From Corynebacterium crudilactis (GTDB lineage: Bacteria > Actinomycetota > Actinomycetes > Mycobacteriales > Mycobacteriaceae), in assembly GCF_001643015.1 (NCBI RefSeq), contig NZ_CP015622.1, positions 943,358-1,007,357 of the forward strand: a stretch of 64,000 nt of DNA, read 5' to 3'. The position numbers and the translations under genes are program-made. Position 1 is the stretch's first letter. Each line of letters opens with the position of its first letter. This document shows, one piece after another, positions 7,529 through 16,549 of the stretch. The notes below the pieces were generated by a model that had not been told where the DNA came from, did not search any database, and saw only the letters and a list, made by a program, of their open reading frames with translations.

Positions 7529-8410
7529 ATGGAAGAACCTTCAGGTGCACAGCTGCTCGGCCCGGTAGAAATCCGTGCGCTGGCAGAAAAGCTCGATGTC
7601 ACACCAACGAAGAAGTTGGGGCAAAACTTTGTTCATGACCCCAACACAGTCCGCCGCATTGTTGCCGCGGCAGAATTGACCCCCGATGATCACGTTGTAG
7701 AGGTCGGACCAGGGCTGGGTTCCTTGACCCTTGCTCTGGTGGAATCTGCAGCAACGGTTACTGCAGTGGAAATTGATCCACGCCTGGCGGCAGAACTGCC
7801 GGAGACATTTCAGTGGCGTGCTCCCGCACTTGCTCACAAATTGAGCATTGTGTTGAAAGATGCCCTCAAGGTGCAGCAATCCGATATGGCAGTACAGCCA
7901 ACCGCGTTGGTTGCTAACTTGCCGTACAACGTATCTGTGCCAGTGCTGCTTCATATGATGGAAGAATTCCCGACCATCAACAAGGTCTTGGTGATGGTTC
8001 AGGCGGAAGTTGCTGATCGTTTGGCAGCAGACCCAGGCTCCAAGATCTATGGCGTGCCAAGCGTGAAAGCCTCCTTCTACGGACCTGTTACCCGCGCGGG
8101 TTCCATTGGCAAGAATGTATTTTGGCCTGCTCCGAAGATTGAATCCGGATTGGTCAAGATCGTTCGTGAAGATACGCCGTGGGCACAAGATGATGAGACC
8201 CGCAAGAAGGTGTGGCCTGTGATTGATGCTGCGTTCTTGCAGCGTCGTAAAACCCTCAGGGCTGCGCTTTCTGGACATTATGGATCGGCTCCAGCTGCCG
8301 AAGAAGCATTGCGCGCTGCTGATATTGACCCAACACTTCGTGGCGAAAAGCTCGATGTGACTGATTATGTGCGCCTTGCCGGGGTGTTGCAGAACAAGGA
8401 TCAGCAGTGA
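7529..8410 (+). CDS. ksgA: 16S rRNA dimethyladenosine transferase KsgA/RsmA
   Basis: A 293-aa enzyme that uses SAM to dimethylate two adjacent adenosines in the 3' hairpin of 16S rRNA during small-subunit assembly; its loss gives kasugamycin resistance. Motifs: KLGQNFVHD, the SAM-binding [19 protein letters not shown] and the catalytic NLPYNVSVP (residues about 131-139). A TAGATT -10-like hexamer at 7515-7520 sits 8 nt before the ATG, so it may also be transcribed separately from rpf2. Its TGA overlaps the GTG of ispE by three bases, indicating translational coupling. Confidence 0.97.
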   Translation: MEEPSGAQLLGPVEIRALAEKLDVTPTKKLGQNFVHDPNTVRRIVAAAELTPDDHVVEVGPGLGSLTLALVESAATVTAVEIDPRLAAELPETFQWRAPALAHKLSIVLKDALKVQQSDMAVQPTALVANLPYNVSVPVLLHMMEEFPTINKVLVMVQAEVADRLAADPGSKIYGVPSVKASFYGPVTRAGSIGKNVFWPAPKIESGLVKIVREDTPWAQDDETRKKVWPVIDAAFLQRRKTLRAALSGHYGSAPAAEEALRAADIDPTLRGEKLDVTDYVRLAGVLQNKDQQ

Positions 8411-9345
8411 GAATAACGGCCAAGGCGTGGGCGAAAACTAACCTGCATTTAGGGGTTGGGCCGGCTCGTGAAGATGGTTTTCATGAGCTCATGACGGTGT
8501 TTCAGACAATTGATTTATCTGACACCGTTACCTTGACTACCCACGATGAAGAGTTGGTGGAGCAGGGGAGCGTCGTTAAGCAATTATCTGTGACCGGGGC
8601 ACGCGGTGTGCCTGAAGACGCCAGCAATCTTGCGTGGCGCGCAGTTGATGCGTTGGTGGCGCGGTGTCCGGAAAAGTTGCCGCTTCCGGCTGTTTCTGTG
8701 CACATTCAAAAAGGCATTCCCGTTGCTGGCGGCATGGCGGGCGGCTCTGCGGATGCGGCAGCCACCTTGCGTGCGGTCGATGCGTGGATCGGCCCTTTTG
8801 GCGAAGATACACTGCTAGAGGTTGCTGCAGAGCTTGGCTCTGATGTGCCGTTTTGCCTGCTTGGTGGCACCATGCGTGGCACTGGCCGGGGCGAGGTGCT
8901 GGTAGATATGCTCACTCGCGGGAAATTGCATTGGGTGGTTGCCGCGATGGCGCATGGTTTGTCCACGCCTGAGGTTTTCCGCAAGCATGATGAGCTGAAT
9001 CCACCATCACATATGGATATCAGTGCGCTCAGCGAGGCCCTGTTGTCTGGCAACTCGCACGAAGTCGGGCAGCAGCTGCACAATGATCTCAGCGGCGCGG
9101 CCTTTAGTTTACGCCCGGAGCTGCGTAGCGTGATCCAAGAAGGAATGCACGCTGGTGCGCAGGCTGGAATCGTATCCGGCTCTGGCCCCACGACGGTATT
9201 CTTGTGCGATAATGCGCAACAAGCTCAAGACATTAAAGATGCGCTTCTCGACGCCGGCCAGGTGTACGCTGCTTACACAGCCACCGGACCTGCAGCATCG
9301 TCCGCTGAGCAACGTGGCGCACATATTTTGACAATAGAAAAATAA
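8407..9345 (+). CDS. ispE: 4-diphosphocytidyl-2-C-methyl-D-erythritol kinase IspE
   Basis: A 312-aa GHMP-family kinase that phosphorylates CDP-methylerythritol in the non-mevalonate (MEP) pathway to isoprenoids. The N-terminal [20 protein letters not shown] and the glycine-rich ATP loop [19 protein letters not shown] (about 100-118) are diagnostic, and SGSGPTTVF is the C-terminal conserved motif. It starts with GTG inside the ksgA stop (GTGA). The ksgA-ispE pairing is widely conserved in actinobacteria. Confidence 0.97.
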   Translation: MRITAKAWAKTNLHLGVGPAREDGFHELMTVFQTIDLSDTVTLTTHDEELVEQGSVVKQLSVTGARGVPEDASNLAWRAVDALVARCPEKLPLPAVSVHIQKGIPVAGGMAGGSADAAATLRAVDAWIGPFGEDTLLEVAAELGSDVPFCLLGGTMRGTGRGEVLVDMLTRGKLHWVVAAMAHGLSTPEVFRKHDELNPPSHMDISALSEALLSGNSHEVGQQLHNDLSGAAFSLRPELRSVIQEGMHAGAQAGIVSGSGPTTVFLCDNAQQAQDIKDALLDAGQVYAAYTATGPAASSAEQRGAHILTIEK

Positions 9346-9370
9346 GAATCGGAGTCGAAGAAAAAGCACA

Positions 9371-11188
9371 ATGGCCAATCTGATTAATCTCGAGAACGTC
9401 TCCAAGACTTGGGGATTAAAAACGCTTCTCGACGGTGTCTCCTTAGGTGTTCAAACCGGCGACCGCATCGGCGTCGTCGGACTCAACGGTGGTGGCAAAA
9501 CCACCTTGCTAGAAGTTCTCACCGGCATCGAGCCACCGGATCAAGGCCGTGTATCTCACAACTCTGACCTGCGCATGGCTGTGGTAACCCAGCGTGCAGA
9601 ACTCAATGATGACGACACCGTTGCCGATGTGGTGCTTGGACCTTTGGGTCTAGAAGTCTTTGAGTGGGCTTCCAATGCCACCGTTCGTGATGTCTTGGGC
9701 GGCCTGGGCATTGTTGATCTTGGATTGGATACCAAGGTGGGCAACCTTTCCGGTGGCGAGCGCCGACGTACCAACCTGGCGGCGGCACTTGTCCGCGATC
9801 TTGACCTGATCGTGCTGGACGAGCCAACCAACCACCTTGACGTTGAAGGTGTGCAATGGCTGGCGTCTTATCTGCTCTCACGTCGCATTGCCATCGTGGT
9901 TGTCACACACGACCGTTGGTTCCTCGATACCATTGCTACTACCACTTGGGAAGTCCACGATGGTGTAGTTGATGCTTATGAAGGTGGCTACAACGATTGG
10001 ACCTTTGCCCGCGCAGAGCGTACACGCCAATCTGATGCCATTGAGCAACGCCGACAAAACCTGGCCCGCAAGGAGCTCGCATGGCTGCGTCGTGGAGCAC
10101 CAGCGCGTACCTCGAAGCCGAAGTACCGCATCGAAGCCGCAGAAGCTTTGATTTCAAATGTCCCAGAACCACGTGACAAAGTGGAGCTCATGGCATTTTC
10201 TAAGTCACGCCAGGGACGTGTGGTTATTGAATTAGAAGATGCCACCGTTGCCACTCCTGATGATCGCATCTTGGTCGAAGACCTCACCTGGCGCTTGGCA
10301 CCAGGCGAGCGCATCGGTCTGGTCGGCGTTAATGGTTCCGGTAAAACTACGTTGCTGCGCACTCTGGCAGGCGAGCACCCACTGACCGCCGGCAAACGCA
10401 TTGAAGGCCAAACCGTAAAGCTTGGCTGGTTGCGCCAGGAACTTGATGATCTAGATCTCAAGCGCCGCCTGATCGATTGTGTGGAAGACGTTGCTTCCTA
10501 TGTAATGATGGGTGACAAGCAAGTATCCGCATCTCAGCTGGCTGAGCGTCTGGGCTTCTCACCTAAAAGGCAGCGCACTCCAGTGGGAGATCTTTCCGGT
10601 GGCGAGCGCCGCCGACTCCAGCTCACTCGCGTACTAATGGCTGAGCCAAATGTGTTGCTGCTCGATGAGCCAACAAACGACCTCGACATCGATACCCTGC
10701 AAGAGCTGGAATCTTTGCTTGACGGCTGGCCTGGCACCATGGTGGTTATTTCCCACGACCGTTACCTCATCGAACGCGTCACGGATTCCACCTGGGCACT
10801 ATTCGGCGATGGCAAACTCACCAACCTGGTCGGTGGCATCGAAGAATACTTGCAGCGCCGTGCAGCACAAGCAGCAGCTGCCGATAATGGTGTGCTGAAC
10901 TTGGGCATGGCGAATGAGATGTTCGCTGCAGAAGAAGTCATAGAAGCAGCACCGGCTATTTCTGCCCAGGAACGCCACCGCATCACCAAAGAAATGAACG
11001 CGCTTGAGCGGAAGATGGGCAAGCTTGACCAACAAGTGGAAAAGCTCAACAAGCAACTCGCTGATGCTGCAGAAGCTATGGATACTGTAAAACTCGCGGA
11101 ACTAGATACCAAGCTCCGCGCAGTGCAGGATGAACACAGCGAATTAGAAATGCAGTGGATGGAGCTCGGCGAGGAAATCGAAGGCTAG
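9371..11188 (+). CDS. ABC-F family ATPase (Uup-like)
   Basis: A 605-aa soluble protein with two ABC nucleotide-binding domains and no membrane segments, the layout of ABC-F translation factors. Domain 1: Walker A GLNGGGKTTLLE, signature LSGGERRRTNLAAAL, Walker B LIVLDEPTNHLD. Domain 2: GVNGSGKTTLLRTLAG, LSGGERRRLQLTRVL, VLLLDEPTNDLD. A linker rich in Arg lies between them, and a C-terminal coiled coil (about 535-600) is typical of Uup. These proteins act on the ribosome or on branched DNA intermediates; C-terminal coiled coil favours Uup. It follows ispE by 25 bp and probably shares its transcript. Confidence 0.94.
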   Translation: MANLINLENVSKTWGLKTLLDGVSLGVQTGDRIGVVGLNGGGKTTLLEVLTGIEPPDQGRVSHNSDLRMAVVTQRAELNDDDTVADVVLGPLGLEVFEWASNATVRDVLGGLGIVDLGLDTKVGNLSGGERRRTNLAAALVRDLDLIVLDEPTNHLDVEGVQWLASYLLSRRIAIVVVTHDRWFLDTIATTTWEVHDGVVDAYEGGYNDWTFARAERTRQSDAIEQRRQNLARKELAWLRRGAPARTSKPKYRIEAAEALISNVPEPRDKVELMAFSKSRQGRVVIELEDATVATPDDRILVEDLTWRLAPGERIGLVGVNGSGKTTLLRTLAGEHPLTAGKRIEGQTVKLGWLRQELDDLDLKRRLIDCVEDVASYVMMGDKQVSASQLAERLGFSPKRQRTPVGDLSGGERRRLQLTRVLMAEPNVLLLDEPTNDLDIDTLQELESLLDGWPGTMVVISHDRYLIERVTDSTWALFGDGKLTNLVGGIEEYLQRRAAQAAAADNGVLNLGMANEMFAAEEVIEAAPAISAQERHRITKEMNALERKMGKLDQQVEKLNKQLADAAEAMDTVKLAELDTKLRAVQDEHSELEMQWMELGEEIEG

Positions 11189-11194
11189 CTGAAC

Positions 11195-11983
11195 ATGGCT
11201 GTCGGGGAAATTATGGACCAACGCGGCGAATTAGAGTTTGACCAGCGCCGCGCTGATGTCGTGATGATCGGCAGCCAGGTGGTTTATGGCTCAATAGGGC
11301 TGAGCGCCGCTGTTCCAGTGATGCACAAAGAAGACCTCCGCGTGATCACTATTCCGACTGTGCTCTTAAGTTCGATGCCGCGCTACGCCAGTTCGCACCG
11401 TCAGCCAATGTCAGATCAGTGGCTTGCTCAGTCGCTTATAGATCTGGTGGATCTGGGCATCATTGATGAAGTCTCCACAATTTCTACCGGCTACTTTGCC
11501 TCAGCCTCCCAGGTTCAATTAGTAGCTACATGGCTGCGGGGAATCCGCGAAACCCATCCGCATGTGCGCATCGTGGTGGATCCCATCATGGGAGATAGCG
11601 ATGTCGGAATTTATGTCGCTGCAGAGATCGCCACCGCAATTTACCAGCAGTTATGCCCACTTGCTACCGGAATTATTCCGAATGGTTTTGAGCTTTCCCA
11701 TATGGTTGGTAGCGAGGATGCGCGTTCTTTGCTGGGGGAATACGGTGAATGGATTATTGTCACCAGCGCTGCAGAAACTGCTGACACGACGGTCAACCGC
11801 CTGATCACTCGTGACGATGTGCAAGAAATCTCCTCCGCCACGGTCGAAACTCACGTCAAAGGCGCAGGCGATGTTTTCGCTGCAACATTAATCGCCGCAC
11901 TGCATAAAGATTTTCCGCTTATCGACGCCGTCACCCACGCCTCCAACGCCGTCCGCGCCGGACTGCAGACCAAAGCGCTCTAG
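11195..11983 (+). CDS. pdxK: Pyridoxal kinase (PdxY/PdxK)
   Basis: A 262-aa ribokinase-fold kinase that phosphorylates pyridoxal and related B6 vitamers with ATP in the salvage pathway. Visible motifs: IGSQVVYGSIGLSAAVPVM near the N-terminus, TGYFASASQ, the DPIMGD loop near residue 129, and the C-terminal KGAGDVFAATLIAAL containing the catalytic Asp. GAGD replaces the more usual GTGD. Start at 11195 or the ATG at 11213 (MDQRGEL) are both possible. Its TAG shares a CTAG with the stop of the opposite-strand gene. Confidence 0.88.
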   Translation: MAVGEIMDQRGELEFDQRRADVVMIGSQVVYGSIGLSAAVPVMHKEDLRVITIPTVLLSSMPRYASSHRQPMSDQWLAQSLIDLVDLGIIDEVSTISTGYFASASQVQLVATWLRGIRETHPHVRIVVDPIMGDSDVGIYVAAEIATAIYQQLCPLATGIIPNGFELSHMVGSEDARSLLGEYGEWIIVTSAAETADTTVNRLITRDDVQEISSATVETHVKGAGDVFAATLIAALHKDFPLIDAVTHASNAVRAGLQTKAL

Positions 11984-12456
11984 GCGGGTTCTGAAAGCAA
12001 ACTTCCCAGCAACAACCCCAATACGAAATCATCGACTTGGCCAAATTGCACCTGGCGGATGCGACCTTTCCGGTCCGCCAAAATAATGCTGGGAGTGCCT
12101 TCTAGACGGTATTTCTTCATGGTTGAAGGAATCCGTTGGCCTTCCCGTGGCTGATCAATTGCCACCGGAAACTTGATCCCGAACTCACTAATAAACACCT
12201 TTAAAGCTTCCGGTGTCATTACGTCATGATGCTCGAAAACGCTATGCAATCCAATGACTTGCACCTGGGATTGGTCAATCATGCGGTGAATTTTCTGTGC
12301 CTGCGGAACTCCGTGATTAACACATCCAGGGCAAAGCATTTGAAAAACTTCAACCAGCACAACTTTTCCACGTAGATCTTCAGTGCTTAAACCTTCGTGG
12401 TTTACCCATTCTTGAATATCTAATTCCAGCAATGGGGCATTATCGAGCGAACTCAT
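11980..12456 (-). CDS. TlpA/peroxiredoxin-like thioredoxin-fold protein
   Basis: A 158-aa thioredoxin-fold protein with a CPGC redox motif in VFQMLCPGCVNHGVPQA (about residue 42) and the cis-Pro loop LEGTPSIILADRKG. The overall layout matches AhpC/TSA-Redoxin and TlpA-like proteins; there is no signal peptide, so it is probably cytoplasmic. RBS GGGAG lies 7 nt before the ATG. Convergent with pdxK, overlapping by four bases, and divergent from an ABM-domain gene. Substrate unknown. Confidence 0.8.
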   Translation of the reverse strand: MSSLDNAPLLELDIQEWVNHEGLSTEDLRGKVVLVEVFQMLCPGCVNHGVPQAQKIHRMIDQSQVQVIGLHSVFEHHDVMTPEALKVFISEFGIKFPVAIDQPREGQRIPSTMKKYRLEGTPSIILADRKGRIRQVQFGQVDDFVLGLLLGSLLSEPA

Positions 12457-12507
12457 TGTGGCACTCCCATCAACAGTACTAGTGCCAGCCTAGTTGATAA
12501 GTGACTG

Positions 12508-12513
12508 TACAAT
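12508..12513 (+). promoter_or_regulatory. -10 element setting a leaderless GTG start
   Basis: TACAAT at 12508-12513, a near-perfect corynebacterial -10, lies 7 nt before the GTG at 12521, so transcription should begin at or one base before the start codon. This decides between the GTG and an upstream TTG at 12494, which lies in front of the promoter. Confidence 0.7.
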
Positions 12514-12520
12514 CGGGATC

Positions 12521-12844
12521 GTGATTTTGATTAACGTGAAATTCAAGCCATTGCCAGAGTACGTTGCCACTTTCCGTGAAGAGGTTGCAGAGTTCACAGA
12601 AAAGACCCGTGCAGAAGAAGGAAACATCTTCTTCGATTGGTCCATCAACACCGATAACCCTAATGAATTCATCCTTCTTGAAGCGTTCCAAGACGATGCT
12701 GCAGAAGCACACGTCAACAGTGATCACTTCAAGGCTGCATGCGAGATGTTCCCAAAGATTCTGTCTGAAACCCCAGAGATCATTAACACTCTCATTGAGG
12801 GCAAGACCGAATGGGATCGCATGGCTGAATTCGCAGTCAACTAA
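12521..12844 (+). CDS. ABM-domain (YgiN-like quinol monooxygenase) protein 1
   Basis: A 107-aa single-domain dimeric alpha+beta barrel protein of the antibiotic biosynthesis monooxygenase (ABM) family, related to YgiN, which can oxidise quinols without cofactor. Marker sequence: KFKPLPEYVATF, EEGNIFFDWSINTDNPNEFILLEAF and HVNSDHFKAACE; the latter two (E..F.W / H..S.HF) are family hallmarks. The leaderless GTG start gives the same length as the tandem paralogue 64 bp downstream. Real substrate unknown. Confidence 0.85.
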   Translation: MILINVKFKPLPEYVATFREEVAEFTEKTRAEEGNIFFDWSINTDNPNEFILLEAFQDDAAEAHVNSDHFKAACEMFPKILSETPEIINTLIEGKTEWDRMAEFAVN

Positions 12845-12896
12845 GTAACACCTTTGCTGGTTGGCCAATTTTCATTCGCAGTTTTGTGAAACAAAG

Positions 12897-12902
12897 TAAG
12901 CT
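12897..12902 (+). promoter_or_regulatory. -10-like hexamer of second ABM gene
   Basis: TAAGCT at 12897-12902 is followed by 6 nt and the ATG at 12909, again the leaderless arrangement. No Shine-Dalgarno is present, so the second paralogue seems to have its own promoter. Confidence 0.45.
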
Positions 12903-12908
12903 TGAAGT

Positions 12909-13232
12909 ATGCATATCGTCAATATTCGCTTCAAGCCCAAGGCCAAGTACGTGGATACTTTCCGCTACACAGTCGATAAATTCACTGAGTCAACCAGGAC
13001 AGAGGAAGGCTGCCTGTATTTTGATTGGTTCCGCAACACTGATTATCCGGGTGAATACCTAGTAATCGGCGTATGGACAGATGATGGCGCGAAGGAACAT
13101 ATTAAGAGCGAGCATTATCTGCGCGCTCAAGAAACTCTTCCGCCGTTGTTGCAACAAACTCCGCAGATTATTCAGAGTGAGTTTGCCAAGAAAAAGGGAT
13201 GGGAACGCTTCAGCGATTTCACCGTCTACTAA
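12909..13232 (+). CDS. ABM-domain (YgiN-like quinol monooxygenase) protein 2
   Basis: A second 107-aa ABM-family protein, clearly paralogous to the preceding one: RFKPKAKYVDTFRYTV, TEEGCLYFDWFRNTDYPGEYLVIGVW and HIKSEHYLRAQETLP align without gaps to the first copy, with roughly 40 percent identity by eye. The two are therefore an old tandem duplication that has diverged. It could form homodimers or a heterodimer with copy 1. A strong terminator follows at 13246. Activity and substrate are not known. Confidence 0.84.
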   Translation: MHIVNIRFKPKAKYVDTFRYTVDKFTESTRTEEGCLYFDWFRNTDYPGEYLVIGVWTDDGAKEHIKSEHYLRAQETLPPLLQQTPQIIQSEFAKKKGWERFSDFTVY

Positions 13233-13245
13233 TCCAGCCCAACTG

Positions 13246-13285
13246 GCTTTGCTGCTCGGAAATTTTCCAGGCAGCAAAGCTTTTT
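13246..13285 (+). terminator. Rho-independent terminator after the ABM pair
   Basis: Ten-bp perfect stem GCTTTGCTGC (13246-13255) / GCAGCAAAGC (13271-13280) with a 15-nt loop, followed by TTTTT. Confidence 0.88.
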
Positions 13286-13343
13286 GTCTGCACAAGGTCA
13301 AAAGAAATTAGAAATTTTAGATAATCCAAGCCCATAGACCTTG

Positions 13344-13349
13344 TACGCT
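13344..13349 (+). promoter_or_regulatory. -10 element of ppk2B
   Basis: TACGCT at 13344-13349 stands 6 nt before the ATG at 13356, with no Shine-Dalgarno in between, giving a leaderless transcript. Confidence 0.5.
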
Positions 13350-13355
13350 TAAATC

Positions 13356-14258
13356 ATGGGAAAGAAAACTGCAGACAAAGACCTTCCAGATTTCCGGAAG
13401 AACCCGCCAAAGTTGGATAAAAAAGCTTATGAAAAAGAATTAAAAAGGCTTCAAGCCGAACTTGTTGATTTGCAGCAGTGGGTTGTAGAAACCGGTGCCC
13501 GCGTGGTCATCGTCATGGAAGGCCGCGATGCCGCTGGTAAAGGTTCTGCCATCAAGCGCATTACCCAGTATCTCAACCCACGATCCGCACGGATCGAAGC
13601 GCTGCCCACCCCAAGCTCAAGGGAAAAAGGGCAGTGGTACTTCCAGCGTTATATTGAAAAACTTCCTACCGCGGGCGAAATCGTCATTTTTGACCGCTCC
13701 TGGTACAACCGTGCAGGCGTGGAACGCGTCATGGGCTTTTGCACCTCGCAGGAGTACCGTCGATTCCTTCACCAGGCGCCTATCTTTGAGCGCCTTCTTG
13801 TAGAAGATGGTATTCACCTGCGCAAATACTGGTTCTCTGTATCCGATGATGAGCAGATTGAGCGCTTTGAAGATCGTTTGAGCGATCCGTTGCGTCGTTG
13901 GAAGCTCTCTCCAATGGATTTGCAGTCCATCACTAAGTGGGAAGATTATTCTCGCGCCAAAGACGAGATGTTTATCCACACCGATATCCCTTCAGCGCCA
14001 TGGTATACCGTGGAATCTGAAGACAAGAAGCGTTCTCGCATCAACGTGATCTCACATCTGTTGTCGACGATTCCTTATGAGAAAATCGACCGCGCATTGC
14101 CAGAGATCCCGGAGCGTCCAGATTCTGAATCTGATTATCAGCGTCCGCCTCGTGATGAATTCCGTTATGTACCAGATATCGCGGCGCATCTGGAAGAAGA
14201 TCGCATTAAGGCCAAGAAGGATAAGAAAGACAAGAAGAAAAAGAAGTCCAAGAAGTAG
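13356..14258 (+). CDS. ppk2B: Polyphosphate kinase 2 (PPK2B)
   Basis: A 300-aa class II polyphosphate kinase that transfers phosphate between polyP and nucleoside di-/triphosphates. Walker A is EGRDAAGKGSAIKRI (about 55-69), the lid region follows, and Walker B is VIFDRSWYNRAGVERVMGFC (about 109-128). The core is single-domain. It ends with an unusual tail of about 25 residues made almost only of Lys and Asp (KKDKKDKKKKKSKK), which may bind polyP. C. glutamicum has two PPK2 proteins, and this neighbourhood and length fit PPK2B. Confidence 0.93.
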   Translation: MGKKTADKDLPDFRKNPPKLDKKAYEKELKRLQAELVDLQQWVVETGARVVIVMEGRDAAGKGSAIKRITQYLNPRSARIEALPTPSSREKGQWYFQRYIEKLPTAGEIVIFDRSWYNRAGVERVMGFCTSQEYRRFLHQAPIFERLLVEDGIHLRKYWFSVSDDEQIERFEDRLSDPLRRWKLSPMDLQSITKWEDYSRAKDEMFIHTDIPSAPWYTVESEDKKRSRINVISHLLSTIPYEKIDRALPEIPERPDSESDYQRPPRDEFRYVPDIAAHLEEDRIKAKKDKKDKKKKKSKK

Positions 14259-14302
14259 ATTGGACGCCCTCGGCTGCTAGAGGCCGGGGAAACCAAACCA
14301 GC

Positions 14303-14407
14303 GTGCCCATGAACTCCGAATTTGCGGTTCGTGGGCACTCTCATTTGGTATTGAAGCCTTGAAACCGGTCACAGAGACCCACGGAGTAGATTTTTCAGCT
14401 TCGTGGG
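14303..14407 (+). repeat. Two hairpins sharing the 3' arm TTCGTGGGCA
   Basis: Hairpin 1 has arms GTGCCCATGAAC (14303-14314) and GTTCGTGGGCAC (14327-14338), 12 bp with one G-T pair. Hairpin 2 has CCCACGGAG (14378-14386) and CTTCGTGGG (14399-14407). Both 3' arms read TTCGTGGGCA. They lie in the 282-bp gap after ppk2B; neither has a proper U-run, so they may be weak terminators or a short dispersed repeat. Confidence 0.5.
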
Positions 14408-14540
14408 CATACCTGTCTGGTCGGGTGAATAAAACTATATAAAGCCTGAAAAGGTACCCCTCTAAAATCGCTTTTAAGCGCCTTTCGGGGCGACATCCCT
14501 ACAAATAGGCATTCGGGAATTTGGTGCCGTTAAACAGGCT

Positions 14541-15338
14541 TTAATTCGACCCGAGAAGTTTTGCCAATACAGTAATCACGCCTTCTTCTTTATTCGAAGG
14601 AGCGATCTCATCGGCGATGGCCAAAATATCTGGGTGCGCATTAGACATGGCATAAGACTTGCCCGCAGCTTGGATTAATTCGGTGTCATTGAGGTAATCA
14701 CCGAACACTAGAGTCTCGGATTCTTCCAACCCTAGGGCATCGCGAAGTTTTGCTAATGCCTGCCCCTTATTTGCTGCAGGATCCATGACATCAACCCAGT
14801 GTTGTCCGGATACCACAACATTAGCGTTGGGTGAGGCTGCGCGAATGATGGGAGCGCAGTCTTTTTCAGCGTCCTGGAAGGTGAAAATAGCGACCTTGAT
14901 AACCTCGCCGTTGACTACCTCGTGGAGGTCGGTTACTTCCTTCAAAGAGACATAGTATTTAAGTCCCTCGGTGCGGAAAGCTTCGTCATTGCGTTCTACA
15001 TAAGCGCATTCTGGGCGGCAGACAACAACTCCCATATCGATATCTGAAGCACGTACGGTATCGATGATGGAGTGCACGATATCACTATCAATGGTGGTCA
15101 GAGAGATGATTTCGCCATTGTGGACTACCACGGTGCCGTTTTCTGCAATGAAAGAAATAGGTTCGCCGGCGCGCTCAAATTGCTTTTGCAGTGTGGCTAA
15201 CTGTCGGCCACTGGCTGGTGCGAATGCAATGTTTTTGGCGCGCATGTGTTCGAGGAGGTCCCAAAACTTCTCTGGTACTTCGTGGTGGGAATTGAGCAGA
15301 GTGCCGTCCATGTCGGTTGCGACGAGGCGAAAGTCCAT
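14541..15338 (-). CDS. Cof-type HAD-superfamily phosphatase
   Basis: A 265-aa HAD hydrolase of the IIB (Cof/YidA) group, which dephosphorylates sugar phosphates, flavin or PLP-like substrates. Motif I is ATDMDGTLLNSHHE with the nucleophilic Asp, motif II is PASGRQ, motif III includes the Lys in NKGQALAKL, and motif IV is FGDYLNDTELI. The IIB cap domain lies between residues about 85 and 190. Divergent from the following enoyl-CoA hydratase-like gene. Substrate cannot be named. Confidence 0.9.
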   Translation of the reverse strand: MDFRLVATDMDGTLLNSHHEVPEKFWDLLEHMRAKNIAFAPASGRQLATLQKQFERAGEPISFIAENGTVVVHNGEIISLTTIDSDIVHSIIDTVRASDIDMGVVVCRPECAYVERNDEAFRTEGLKYYVSLKEVTDLHEVVNGEVIKVAIFTFQDAEKDCAPIIRAASPNANVVVSGQHWVDVMDPAANKGQALAKLRDALGLEESETLVFGDYLNDTELIQAAGKSYAMSNAHPDILAIADEIAPSNKEEGVITVLAKLLGSN

Positions 15339-15441
15339 TTAGGTGGATTCCTTTCCGTTTATGTCTTGATCGTCCATTCTGTCATATGCAAGTTTGTTAA
15401 ACACCCGCACAAGATTGCTGTGATGTGCCACACTGGTTTTC

Positions 15442-16464
15442 ATGTCTCATGTAGTTAATACTTTCATTCAACATTCCACCGGAGTGGTTGAGCTCAATCG
15501 CCCCAAAGCGCTGAATTCTCTGAATCAAGAGATGATCGATATCGTCCGGGCTGCACTTGATTCGTGGATTGATGATGATCGAGTGGAACAGGTGCTTATT
15601 TATTCCACGTCGGATCGTGGTTTTTGCGCAGGTGGTGATGTTCGTGCGGTGCGGGAAAGCGTGCTGGCGGGGGATGTTGCGGCGGGGGATCGTTATTTCA
15701 CTGAAGAGTTTGAGATGAATGACGCGTTGGGGAATTACCCAAAGCCGATTATTTCTGTCATCAATGGTGTGGTCATGGGTGGTGGTTTGGGAATTTCGAT
15801 GCATGGTTCGCATCGCGTTATTACGGAAAAAGCTTTTGCCTCAATGCCTGAGATGGCTATTGGTTATGTGCCTGATGTGGGCTTTACTTATTTTGGGCAG
15901 CGGGCATCTTCGCTGGCTATCGCTACTTTCCTTGCGGTTACTGGATGGCGCATGAGTCCTGCAGATATGTTGTGGGCAGGGGTGGCTACACATGTCATTG
16001 ATTCTGAAAACTTAGAGGATTTCACCGCAGAAATCCTCAATGGCACCTTGGCGGCGGCGTTGGAAAAATTTGCTACGCAACCCACAAGCAGCAGCGAGCT
16101 GGCCGGCCTTGCCAGCCAGATTGAGGAGACCTTTGGGCACAGCTCTTGGGAGCTTATCGACGCTTCCCTCCGGTCTCACCCTGATACTTCATTTGTCTCT
16201 AAAACTCGTGAGTTGATGTTTTTGGCTGCCCCAGCGTCGGTTGTTGCAACTGTAGAGCTCATGCATTCAAATAGTGAAGCCACCACCCTTCGGGAAGGGC
16301 TGGACAATGAATTGGTGATGTCGCTTTATATGATCCGCCAACCGGATTTCGCAGAAGGCGTGCGAGCAGTTTTAGTGGATAAAGACCGGCAGGCGTCATT
16401 TTCACCGGCCACTTTTGAGGAGGTTGATGAATCTCGTTATGCGGCTTTGCTTCGTCGCAGTTAA
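15442..16464 (+). CDS. 3-hydroxyisobutyryl-CoA hydrolase-like (crotonase fold) protein
   Basis: A 340-aa crotonase-superfamily protein of the 3-hydroxyisobutyryl-CoA hydrolase branch, longer than enoyl-CoA hydratases by a C-terminal extension typical of that branch. Visible features: VELNRPKALNSLNQEM, the oxyanion-hole segment FCAGGDVRAVRE, GVVMGGGLGISMHGSHRVITEKAFASMPEMAIGYVPDVG with the catalytic Glu and Asp region, and SLYMIRQPDFAEGVRAVLVDKD. In valine catabolism this enzyme releases CoA; no other valine genes are adjacent, so the physiological substrate is open. Confidence 0.87.
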   Translation: MSHVVNTFIQHSTGVVELNRPKALNSLNQEMIDIVRAALDSWIDDDRVEQVLIYSTSDRGFCAGGDVRAVRESVLAGDVAAGDRYFTEEFEMNDALGNYPKPIISVINGVVMGGGLGISMHGSHRVITEKAFASMPEMAIGYVPDVGFTYFGQRASSLAIATFLAVTGWRMSPADMLWAGVATHVIDSENLEDFTAEILNGTLAAALEKFATQPTSSSELAGLASQIEETFGHSSWELIDASLRSHPDTSFVSKTRELMFLAAPASVVATVELMHSNSEATTLREGLDNELVMSLYMIRQPDFAEGVRAVLVDKDRQASFSPATFEEVDESRYAALLRRS

Positions 16465-16549
16465 TAAAGTGCCAACCTTTTTGATAGCGTAAGCATGGCC
16501 CTTTCGTTGGATAGGGTCGTGTTGTATGAAGCTTGAGGAAGGGTAGGCC

